Below are positions 34,109 to 42,251 of a DNA stretch of 63,102 nt, piece by piece (position 1 is the first letter of the stretch; the number at the start of each line of letters is the position of its first letter). The notes beneath the pieces were generated by a model that was not told the DNA's origin, did not search any database, and saw only the letters and a list, made by a program, of their open reading frames with translations. Made by a program: the position numbers and the translations under genes. This stretch comes from a virus: positions 1-63,102 of the IMG/VR virus record IMGVR_UViG_3300031952_000016. One strand, written 5' to 3'.

Positions 34109-36541
34109 TTAACGAGGGTCAAATTCTCCTAAATCAAACCCGTCTAAACTATCTTCATTTGATTCAAAATTCAATGGAGGTAGGTTGTTTTTACGTTGGT
34201 CTATTAGTTTAGATTGGTTCGTACTTTGTATGTTTATACGCTTGTCTTTAGCTATTTCACTATCTTGTTGCTTCTTGCTTATAGTCTGCATCTCCATACT
34301 GTGAAGCTGTTGATTGTATTGAAACTCTTCAGCCATTAAGTGAGATTTTAATTCAGCTTGGACCTGCATAGTTTTGATATTATATTCAGTCTCCATTTGC
34401 TTCAATTTCAATTTAGAATCTAAATCTGCCTGTGTTTTTTGCATTGCGGTTTGAGCTGCTAACTGCTGAGATTGTAATTGTAGTTGAGAAGTCATCGTTT
34501 GTTTCTGCATCTCCATTTGCTCTCTTTTGTCCTGAATTTTAATTCGTTTCATTTTTAACAATTGGTTTGCAAGTTTAAGGTTTCTCAACTCACGAATATC
34601 AATAGCATCTTCAAGGTTTATATCTCCTTTTTGTAGAGCCATTTGAACGTTAGCTTCAAGCTGTGCTTTTTGTTCTTCATCAGGAGCTACCTCAATAAAG
34701 ATTCCAAAATCATAAATATAAAGGTCTGATATTTCATTTAATATAGATACATTGTACTTACCGATTTGATTTGCAAACTCATCTTTGAAATCAGAGTATT
34801 GTAGAATATCTGCAATCCTATAAGTCAAAGCCTCCGCCATTGAACGATAGATAAATAAACCACCTTCGAGGATATGTCTAGTAGCTGTATTTGAATTTAA
34901 AGCTGCTAACTTCTGTAAACCAACTAAAGAGTTAGGGTCAGGTGCATCAGCTCTTGCTTCATTTAATCCTGTTACCGTTCTAATCATATCCATATAATGA
35001 TTATAATTAGCAATAAGCATTTGAGTTTTACCTGAACCTGAATTTGAACTTAATTGAGTAACAGGAACTTTAGCATTATTAAAGTCTCCATCTTGCGTAA
35101 AACTTCTACCTACAACGGACCCCGTTTGGAAATATAACCTTAAAGCATCTTCAGGAGTATAGGCAGAGCCATTTCCTAAATCAACCTCATTAAGTCCATC
35201 AGCATCAATAAATACACCATCAGGTACAACACGATTTATTACTTGTTGTAGTTTTAAGTGGGTAATCTGAATAAGGTCAGCAAATGGTATCATTCTACGA
35301 ACCAAAGACTCAATAGCTCCTTTATACATACGAGGAGCAGAAGCTACATAGTTTGGAAGTGCGTGCTGAGAAGCTGATTTAGGTCTTACCATATTTTCAG
35401 ACATTCTCCATTGCAATAGGATATTAGTACCCATAACCATAATGCCTTCGTACCATACGTCGATAGTCTTCTCAATTTTCTCAAATTTTCCTTCCTCCAT
35501 CATTTCTACAGGAGGATTAAAGGTATCGTCTTTCTCTATAACTCGTGCCCCACCATTTTCTAATATCTTTTTCTTATATACTATCTTCTTGGTAGTCTTA
35601 TAGTTAAAATACATTAACGTACAAGTATCTCTTGAGAATACGCTATTCTCATAAAACTGAGCTACATTGAAATAATCATACCAACCTTGACTGTATTGTG
35701 TAATTTCTTGCAAGTCTTCTTTAGTAAGACTTTGGTCAATCTTCATCAACTCTGTTATTGGAAGAGTTTTAATTTCTCCCCAATAAAAACAATCTCTAAA
35801 GTAAGGGTCTTCAGTATAGCTGTAAACAACATTAGCAGGGTCAACGTATGAAATCTTAACTCCTGAGCCTTGTAGAAACTCGTGCTTAGCTATAGATATT
35901 CCTAGTACCGTAGCATCATAATCAAGTCTCTTACGGATTTCATCATAATGGTTTTCATCAAACATTGTATTGATAGCCTCTTCTTCAGCAATCTCAATAG
36001 CAGGCTTGTAATTTAACTGCATATACAATTTCAACTCTTCGTCTGTTTCAGGTAATTTCTCAGGGTCGGTTGAAAATGGATTGAATCCTGTCTTGTCTTG
36101 AATTATTTTCAATACAGGTTTTGCAATCATCTGACCTTCAATCATATCCTGATACTTACTTCTCTTAGATTGAGACATTGCATCTTGCGCATATACTTTA
36201 ACCTTGAACAACCTATCGGACATTCCGTTGACAACAATATCAACAAACTTAGGTATTACAGGAACGGGTGTCCAATCTAAATTTAGATAAGACAAATCTC
36301 CATCAATAGCTAATTCGTTTTTATATTTTCCAACCGATTGCTCTCCTCTAGCATACAGTCTAAGTCTATGAAATTCCTTCCATTGACCATAATATCTACA
36401 ATTATTTCCATCCTTTCTAAACCACTCATACTGAATAGCTTGACCTACTTGTAAGCCGAATTGTTCGGATGCTTTTTCTGCATCAGTTGCTAACTGACTT
36501 GGAAAGGCTGACGATGTAATATCTATTGCTACGTTTTTCAT
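34109..36541 (-). CDS. Portal protein (crAss-like)
   Basis: The 810-residue protein has a stem-and-wing portal core: QWKEFHRLRLYARGEQSVGK, WTPVPVIPKFVDIVVNGMSD and the PANVVYSYTEDPYFRD block. A long glutamine-rich coiled coil occupies about residues 665-770 (the C-terminal barrel). It follows the large terminase gene with a 4-base overlap, the standard order in short-tailed Bacteroidota phages. It forms the dodecameric DNA channel at one capsid vertex. Confidence 0.8.
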   Translation of the reverse strand: MKNVAIDITSSAFPSQLATDAEKASEQFGLQVGQAIQYEWFRKDGNNCRYYGQWKEFHRLRLYARGEQSVGKYKNELAIDGDLSYLNLDWTPVPVIPKFVDIVVNGMSDRLFKVKVYAQDAMSQSKRSKYQDMIEGQMIAKPVLKIIQDKTGFNPFSTDPEKLPETDEELKLYMQLNYKPAIEIAEEEAINTMFDENHYDEIRKRLDYDATVLGISIAKHEFLQGSGVKISYVDPANVVYSYTEDPYFRDCFYWGEIKTLPITELMKIDQSLTKEDLQEITQYSQGWYDYFNVAQFYENSVFSRDTCTLMYFNYKTTKKIVYKKKILENGGARVIEKDDTFNPPVEMMEEGKFEKIEKTIDVWYEGIMVMGTNILLQWRMSENMVRPKSASQHALPNYVASAPRMYKGAIESLVRRMIPFADLIQITHLKLQQVINRVVPDGVFIDADGLNEVDLGNGSAYTPEDALRLYFQTGSVVGRSFTQDGDFNNAKVPVTQLSSNSGSGKTQMLIANYNHYMDMIRTVTGLNEARADAPDPNSLVGLQKLAALNSNTATRHILEGGLFIYRSMAEALTYRIADILQYSDFKDEFANQIGKYNVSILNEISDLYIYDFGIFIEVAPDEEQKAQLEANVQMALQKGDINLEDAIDIRELRNLKLANQLLKMKRIKIQDKREQMEMQKQTMTSQLQLQSQQLAAQTAMQKTQADLDSKLKLKQMETEYNIKTMQVQAELKSHLMAEEFQYNQQLHSMEMQTISKKQQDSEIAKDKRINIQSTNQSKLIDQRKNNLPPLNFESNEDSLDGFDLGEFDPR

Positions 36542-38784
36542 TTAATTAATTGACTTGTTGAACCATCATTAGAATACCTTGCGAAGTTAATACTTATTTT
36601 TGAATCTTTTTTCTCAGGCATATATACGTGCTTTTGATTAGCCATAATAGCCAATCCCGAACTAATAGACGCATCAAATTTAGTTCTATCGTTAATATCA
36701 AACTTTGCCCAATCCTCTAACGTTCGAGTAAAAGGCATAGTACCCATATCTTGACTACTTCTATAATCTCCTGCGAAATCTATACCTACATATTTTTCTA
36801 TGTAGGACTCAATTGCAGATGCGTGAGATTGCTTAACATCTTCAGAGGTGTTGGGTATCCCTCCAAGTTCTCGTTCTGTTTTTGTTAGTTTGTTGTATTG
36901 TTTATCAGGTCTATTCAAACAGTAATGTCTGTATCCTCTATTCTTAAAATGATATAACAGACGAGGTTTGTTGTTCTCTATAAGGATTGGCATACCGTAA
37001 AACACACAAGCCATTAAGACTTCTTCAAAAAATATCTCTGCCGTTTGAGGTCTAGCAATATACTCTAAGAAAAACTCATTTGAAGGAGCGTCATCCATAT
37101 TAAACTTAGTAAGTCCGTGTAATGAACCATTAGACCCTCTACCTCCTACAACTGCCGATATATCATAGCTATCACAACCAAAGGACCCAATATGCTCATT
37201 GCCCGGATGTTTCATTCCGTTTAAAGAATGTACGTTGTTTTGAAGATGCTTTGCAGGAGTCCAACTTACTCTGAATCTACCCCTCGAATCAGGCGTAAAA
37301 ATTACCTTCGTATCTTTTTCTCCGTCTCTCCAATGAAAAGACCCACGAGTTATAAAATGCTCTTTTATCAAACTATCATTATAGTCAATCTGTTGGTAAA
37401 TTTTTGTAAGGTTAAAAAGAGATTGCTTGCTCTCATCTCTAAAGGCGTGAGAATGTGTTCTCGGGAACTGTCGATAAAATTCATTTAATGCGTCAGCATC
37501 ATTTTTCAAAGAATCAACTTCATTTTGCCAATAATCAACAGCTCCATTTTTAATCATAATACCATCAACCCCCAGTATAGGAGTTTCAGGCTTCTCAAAA
37601 ACAGGCATACCGTATCTATCGATGAACCCTTCCATATTCCATTCCATCGGAATAAACAAAGCATACAATCCACTTTTTGTTTGCCCATTGGCATTACGAG
37701 TTAAGATGTCTGAATCCTCAAACATATCTTTGTAGTTCTGACCTCCTTTAGATAATGCATTTGATGTTGAGCCCATCATACACTTCCCAATGATTTTAGA
37801 ACCCAATCTAAGACAAGTTTTAGTTACTCGCCAATTGTCTTTTATATTGTTTGGTTTCAACCATTTAGCACTTTCATCGTGAGCTAATAATAATAGCTTT
37901 TCCCCATCATAGGAGTTGTCATCTGTATTTCTCCAATCTATAGACGTATCTAATCCGTCAATTGAATCTGACTCAGAATCATACATATTTTTCTTGGTAA
38001 TCTTAGAAGCAGGTATTCTGTAGGATAATTCTGTCTTTGGTTTATCCATACCATCCATAATTGGCTTGAAGAAGAAAGGTAGTCTGCTATTTATAGGAAC
38101 TACTTTGTCTGTAAACATCTTCTTAGCATCGGCTCCTGTCTTTGACAAGATGCCTATACGTGCATCACGAGCAAGAGTACCCATATTCACACATTCAGAC
38201 GAAGCCATAAACGAAAACCCTGAACGTCTAATCTTTAGGTATATCATTCCAAAACTTCTTGAGTCTGCTCTACACGCTTCCCAAAAAATCCAATATATTC
38301 TATTTGCTTCACGAAAATCAGGGTAACCTATATCAATACTCGCCCATTGAAGATACATATAGTGAGAGCCTGTTATATACGTTGGAGAGCCATTGTTCAT
38401 AAACCACACTCCATTATCTCTGCAATCAAATTCGTTCTCAATGTAATCAACCCACTTATTCTTAAAATCAGAGGGCATTTCGTTCCATTGGAATATTGAT
38501 TGTATTTTTGAAAGTTGTTTTGGAAGAGGTTCTCTTCCCCAATACTGTTCCGATTTGCTAATACTTCTTTGAGTGCATTTTTTAGGAGTAGGAGGTAGTG
38601 CAATATAAAGACCTGCTATGTTTACAATCTCTCCAATTTTACCTGTCTTAGATATTACTACAAGATTATACTGTTCGTTATAGCCGTACAGCCAAGACGT
38701 ATTACTATTTTTTTTAGTAATAGCATTAGCCGGAACATAGTCTCTAACTACTCTGTATAAATTATCTTGACCTTCTTTCTGCAA
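36538..38784 (-). CDS. Terminase large subunit (crAss-like)
   Basis: The 748-residue product carries an ATPase domain with a degenerate Walker A region (KIRRSGFSFMASSE, about 187-200) and Walker B LLLLAHDE near residue 300, then a coupling motif MMGSTSNAL. The C-terminal nuclease domain includes GCDSYDISAV and later acidic residues. It powers packaging and cuts concatemers. It overlaps the gene before it by 23 bases and the portal by 4. Confidence 0.8.
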   Translation of the reverse strand: MQKEGQDNLYRVVRDYVPANAITKKNSNTSWLYGYNEQYNLVVISKTGKIGEIVNIAGLYIALPPTPKKCTQRSISKSEQYWGREPLPKQLSKIQSIFQWNEMPSDFKNKWVDYIENEFDCRDNGVWFMNNGSPTYITGSHYMYLQWASIDIGYPDFREANRIYWIFWEACRADSRSFGMIYLKIRRSGFSFMASSECVNMGTLARDARIGILSKTGADAKKMFTDKVVPINSRLPFFFKPIMDGMDKPKTELSYRIPASKITKKNMYDSESDSIDGLDTSIDWRNTDDNSYDGEKLLLLAHDESAKWLKPNNIKDNWRVTKTCLRLGSKIIGKCMMGSTSNALSKGGQNYKDMFEDSDILTRNANGQTKSGLYALFIPMEWNMEGFIDRYGMPVFEKPETPILGVDGIMIKNGAVDYWQNEVDSLKNDADALNEFYRQFPRTHSHAFRDESKQSLFNLTKIYQQIDYNDSLIKEHFITRGSFHWRDGEKDTKVIFTPDSRGRFRVSWTPAKHLQNNVHSLNGMKHPGNEHIGSFGCDSYDISAVVGGRGSNGSLHGLTKFNMDDAPSNEFFLEYIARPQTAEIFFEEVLMACVFYGMPILIENNKPRLLYHFKNRGYRHYCLNRPDKQYNKLTKTERELGGIPNTSEDVKQSHASAIESYIEKYVGIDFAGDYRSSQDMGTMPFTRTLEDWAKFDINDRTKFDASISSGLAIMANQKHVYMPEKKDSKISINFARYSNDGSTSQLIK

Positions 38785-39046
38785 ACCCTTGTTTTGTATC
38801 AGTTCTATTTACTCCTTTTTCAGACATTTCAATACTTTCTCTTTCCGATTCTATTCTACTAAGAATCTCGAAAGCATCAAATATAGCTAACTTTTTTGTA
38901 GCTGCTGCATTTTTTAATTTATCAGCCGACAAATCATCTCCCTCCATATCAGGATTTAAAATAGCATCTTCAGCAACTTTAATCAACTCTAACACAGCTT
39001 TATGACCTGCAGCAATAATCTTTAACTTTATCTCTTTATTTGTCAT
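38762..39046 (-). CDS. Candidate small terminase subunit
   Basis: A 94-residue helical protein (EIKLKIIAAGHKAVLELIKV, then KLKNAAATKKLAIFDAFEIL) encoded directly before the large terminase and overlapping it by 23 bases. Size, helical content and position suit a small terminase that recognises the packaging site. No helix-turn-helix could be verified. Confidence 0.5.
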   Translation of the reverse strand: MTNKEIKLKIIAAGHKAVLELIKVAEDAILNPDMEGDDLSADKLKNAAATKKLAIFDAFEILSRIESERESIEMSEKGVNRTDTKQGFAERRSR

Positions 39047-39050
39047 ACGA

Positions 39051-39617
39051 TTATCTATAAAACATTACATATACCATTCTTCCCTCTTTCCACCCTGTGT
39101 TTGGATATTTGCTATGAAAGTAATTAGAAGGATACATAAGAGCACGATTTGGTCTATATCCTACTACAGAATGTAAATCCCAATTATCTAAATTGTTCGC
39201 TTCGTCTGAAAGAAACCTATCAGCTTCTTCATTTGAAACATCTAATGGCATTTCATAACCTACTTCTTTATGCTTCCAAAAAGCGGTTCCGTGAAGCCCT
39301 TCTTTTGTTGACGGAGACAAGTATAACACTAAAGCTCTTTCAGGTCTAATATCGCCTACCTTTGAGTCTGCGTGGATTCTCCAATCAGTATCGAACTCTT
39401 CAGTTGCTACCCTAAAAAACCCTAGTAAACATTCTCTCTTGGTTTTATCTATATCGCTTAGTTTATAGGTAATAAAATCATCAAATTCTTTATTACTATA
39501 TTGTACCCAAAATTTCTTATCTCCAACTTCAACTTCTTGAAATTGATTACTTGCTAAACTATTATAAATATAGTTATAAATATCTTCATCCAAAAAATCA
39601 TCTACAATATTTATCAT
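39051..39617 (-). CDS. 2-oxoglutarate/Fe(II)-dependent oxygenase
   Basis: The 188-residue product has the full double-stranded beta-helix signature: H82 and D84 in WRIHADSK, H168 in NYFHSKYP, and R180 in GWKEGRMVYV as the likely 2-oxoglutarate contact. It resembles prolyl-4-hydroxylase-type phage oxygenases, which hydroxylate a protein or nucleic acid target. It lies directly upstream of the terminase genes in the late operon, which suggests a virion or packaging-linked substrate. The substrate is unknown. Confidence 0.8.
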   Translation of the reverse strand: MINIVDDFLDEDIYNYIYNSLASNQFQEVEVGDKKFWVQYSNKEFDDFITYKLSDIDKTKRECLLGFFRVATEEFDTDWRIHADSKVGDIRPERALVLYLSPSTKEGLHGTAFWKHKEVGYEMPLDVSNEEADRFLSDEANNLDNWDLHSVVGYRPNRALMYPSNYFHSKYPNTGWKEGRMVYVMFYR

Positions 39618-40177
39618 AGCTTTACAGTTATTTGATGGTCATACATACGATACAACTTCTCTCCATCAACAGTAAACTCATATTCACTGTCAGGAGTAAA
39701 GCAGATATAATCTCCTTCTTTTATTCCTTTACTTGAAAGGTATTCATTTGGATATACCATCTGCCCCATTAGAGGTTCTTCTTTTAAAAATTTTTCTATG
39801 TAATACTCTGTAGCTGAAATAGGTCTGACGAAGCAATACTTATCATAAGCATTCCAAGTAGCCCCTTTTTTGTACATAAAGAATTGGTCTGTCTCTATAA
39901 AGAATAAGTCATCTTTAAAAAAACTTTTACCGCTTTTTTGACGACCTCTCATATCATTATAATACTTAAAAGCATTATGGTGTACAAGAAGGGTGTCTCC
40001 TATTGATATAGGACCGGTATAGCCTAAAGGAAGCTCAATAACCTCAGCATATCTATTGGAAAACTTATGGTCCTCCTCTGAAGTGCTGACTATAAAATCA
40101 GCAACTCCTATGTCTTTTGTATTATCGTAACGCTTTCCATTCATAGGCTTAACTATAAAGTAGAATGGAGATTTCAT
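39614..40177 (-). CDS. Hypothetical late protein, 187 residues
   Basis: A beta-rich protein with YTGPISIGDTLLVHHNAFKY and a second segment SSKGIKEGDYICFTPDSEYE. The two loops have a distant similarity in feel to GroES-like barrels, but I do not assign it. It overlaps the oxygenase gene by 4 bases, so the products may act together. Confidence 0.5.
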   Translation of the reverse strand: MKSPFYFIVKPMNGKRYDNTKDIGVADFIVSTSEEDHKFSNRYAEVIELPLGYTGPISIGDTLLVHHNAFKYYNDMRGRQKSGKSFFKDDLFFIETDQFFMYKKGATWNAYDKYCFVRPISATEYYIEKFLKEEPLMGQMVYPNEYLSSKGIKEGDYICFTPDSEYEFTVDGEKLYRMYDHQITVKL

Positions 40178-40404
40178 TAAAAGTCTATATTAAATTCGAT
40201 TGAAATTGGAATTGTAAAGGTAAACTCTTTCCACAAGACTACCTCTTCTTTTTCATTAATAATATATATTAGTATAGCACCTGTTTCAGCTTGTCGCTTA
40301 ATATGATGAATTTCATTAGAGTTTCCAAGTATTTTTTGACCAACAATATAGTGCATTGCACCACTCTTGTAGTCAGGACCTATTGATATTTTTCTTATAT
40401 CCAT
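40177..40404 (-). CDS. Small late protein, unknown
   Basis: A 75-residue beta-rich protein (MDIRKISIGPDYKSGAMHYI). It shares one base with the next gene and is part of the tightly packed late operon. No family recognised. Confidence 0.55.
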   Translation of the reverse strand: MDIRKISIGPDYKSGAMHYIVGQKILGNSNEIHHIKRQAETGAILIYIINEKEEVVLWKEFTFTIPISIEFNIDF

Positions 40405-40764
40405 CTACACTAGTATATAAATTATTATCCCTACTATTGAAGATATAACCCAACTAGCAACAACATCTTTATCGCTTTCAAATTGGTCAGGTCTGCTCTT
40501 TCCTTTATAACTTGCATACATACCTTGCCCTCTTTCAAATCCCCAATACAAAGCAAGTGGTACAAATAGTAACACAAAATACTGAAACCACAATGCTTCA
40601 TTAAGAAGGAATAACTTGTACTTAAGCGTTAATGAAAAAAATATAATAAATCCAACACTTACAAAAATGTGTTCAATCCAATTGTTTGCTACTATTTTCT
40701 CTTTGTTCTTCATATCTTGAAAATAAGAGATGAATACTTTTTTTATGTAATTTAATGTTTCCAT
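40405..40764 (-). CDS. Late membrane protein
   Basis: I start at METLNYIKK (40764), 1 base after the upstream stop, not at the in-frame ATG inside the upstream gene. The 119-residue product has about three membrane segments (HIFVSVGFIIFFSLTL, FQYFVLLFVPLALYW and a C-terminal VISSIVGIIIYIL). It may be an accessory holin-like or envelope protein, but the main holin lies at 47481. Confidence 0.55.
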   Translation of the reverse strand: METLNYIKKVFISYFQDMKNKEKIVANNWIEHIFVSVGFIIFFSLTLKYKLFLLNEALWFQYFVLLFVPLALYWGFERGQGMYASYKGKSRPDQFESDKDVVASWVISSIVGIIIYILV

Positions 40765-40765
40765 T

Positions 40766-41098
40766 TTAATTAAATTTAATTGCATCTATACAATGCTTCT
40801 CGGTTAATATCCACACAAGAACTTTTCCTGTATTTGTTAAGTTGTTTAATAATATATTCTTTCCCAAAACACTTGATATTGTTTCTCCTTGTAATCCAAA
40901 TGGATAAGATATTTTATTTTTTATTAAATGATTATTCCAAAAAGTTCTAAACTCAACATTTCCCCAAATATCTAGATTTAAAGCAGTGCTTCTGAAATAA
41001 CCTTTCTTATTTTTTACTTCAATAAAATTTATTATAGTCATTACAAAAATAAGAATTAATGCTAGAGTAAATAATAAAAACCCTTTTATTTCTTTCAT
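40766..41098 (-). CDS. Late protein with N-terminal membrane anchor
   Basis: A 110-residue product with one N-terminal hydrophobic helix (FLLFTLALILIFVMTI) and a soluble C-terminal domain. It may be anchored in the inner membrane. No motif recognised. It is adjacent to a second membrane gene. Confidence 0.5.
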   Translation of the reverse strand: MKEIKGFLLFTLALILIFVMTIINFIEVKNKKGYFRSTALNLDIWGNVEFRTFWNNHLIKNKISYPFGLQGETISSVLGKNILLNNLTNTGKVLVWILTEKHCIDAIKFN

Positions 41099-41099
41099 A

Positions 41100-41486
41100 C
41101 TACAAAGGAGTAAAATCCCAATCTTCTATATGAGTTTTAAAGTTTTGACCATTTTCCATAGTTAATTGAATTACTGTAAATTGCGTAACTCTCTCTAATA
41201 TACTATTTAATAACGCCAAAGAGTTTATAGGAGGAAGTTGAGCTATTTCAACATAAGCAACTGTATTCCAAGACATCAGTGTTGTAATGTTTCTTAACTT
41301 AACCACCTTTTCAACCTCTACTTCATTTAGGATTTCTGGTATCTTATAGTAATAATATCCTTTTGCGGTTATATCATTCCTATCCATATATAAATTTTCA
41401 ATGGTAAGATATATTTCTTTGTTATATATTACATTGTAACTTATATCTAAAATATCAAAAGGTTTGTTTGTTTTAATTGTTAACAT
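41100..41486 (-). CDS. Late hypothetical protein, 128 residues
   Basis: A beta-rich protein (MLTIKTNKPFDILDISYNVI) that lies between the LamG-like tail gene and membrane genes. A tail accessory role is possible from position only. Confidence 0.5.
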   Translation of the reverse strand: MLTIKTNKPFDILDISYNVIYNKEIYLTIENLYMDRNDITAKGYYYYKIPEILNEVEVEKVVKLRNITTLMSWNTVAYVEIAQLPPINSLALLNSILERVTQFTVIQLTMENGQNFKTHIEDWDFTPL

Positions 41487-41495
41487 AATATTTTT

Positions 41496-42251
41496 TTAAA
41501 AGTTAGGGTAATAGTTTGTTTGTAATGTTGCTACTTGTGTAGCTGTAAGAGCAGCATTAAAAATATATAATTCATCTATAGTACCTACAAACTTAATACT
41601 TCCTGATGCCGATGCACCGATTACAGGTGTTATTGCTGTGTTTCCCATACTAAGATAAGTACCAAAAATTACATTGTTAGTAGATTGTAATGCATTATTA
41701 ACATATAACTTAATCCCAGCAGCTGTTCCACTACCATCATAAGTTACAACTACATATTGTACAGCACCTGTTGGTATTGTTGCAATAGTCTCAACTAAAA
41801 GATAAGCTCCTCCTGCAGTTCTATTTAACAACAACAATGCTAATCTACCGTTGGTTCTAACATAGAATAGATATTCTGAAGTATTATCATTAGCACCACT
41901 GTATTTACTAAAGATTCCATTATTAGTAGCGTAGTTATTAATTCTAATATTTGCTTTAATTGAAAAAGGTTTATCTACACCATTACCTACTCCTGTACTT
42001 GTTGTAAATGAAAATACATCATTATCGGGAATAGTTATTCTTGTAGTTGTAGTAACTGTAAATTGTGCTGCTAATCCATTAACTGCATTTAATGTAGAGA
42101 ATGTAGTACCTACACCCACTGTACCATTATACCCACCTGTATGTGAATCATTACCATTGTTTTCAAACTTATAAGCAGCTATTAGTAAGTTTTTAAAACT
42201 TGCTGGTGCTGTTATTATATTATAATAAAATATGGGATTAAATGTACTCAT
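41496..42251 (-). CDS. Receptor-binding candidate with LamG/concanavalin-like domain
   Basis: The 251-residue product matches the jelly-roll plan of Laminin_G_3 domains: LIAAYKFENNGNDSHTGGYN at the start, FSIKANIRINNY in the middle, and the closing FVGTIDELYIFNAALTATQV. Such domains bind glycans. It directly follows the long fibre gene, overlapping by one base (TAATG), so it is probably the distal adhesin or a separate fibre tip. Confidence 0.7.
   Translation of the reverse strand: MSTFNPIFYYNIITAPASFKNLLIAAYKFENNGNDSHTGGYNGTVGVGTTFSTLNAVNGLAAQFTVTTTTRITIPDNDVFSFTTSTGVGNGVDKPFSIKANIRINNYATNNGIFSKYSGANDNTSEYLFYVRTNGRLALLLLNRTAGGAYLLVETIATIPTGAVQYVVVTYDGSGTAAGIKLYVNNALQSTNNVIFGTYLSMGNTAITPVIGASASGSIKFVGTIDELYIFNAALTATQVATLQTNYYPNF

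Noticed and set aside
39614-40177. Second GroES-like protein
   Set aside because: Only loose resemblance in two loops; a clear groES exists at 51963, so it is left as unknown.
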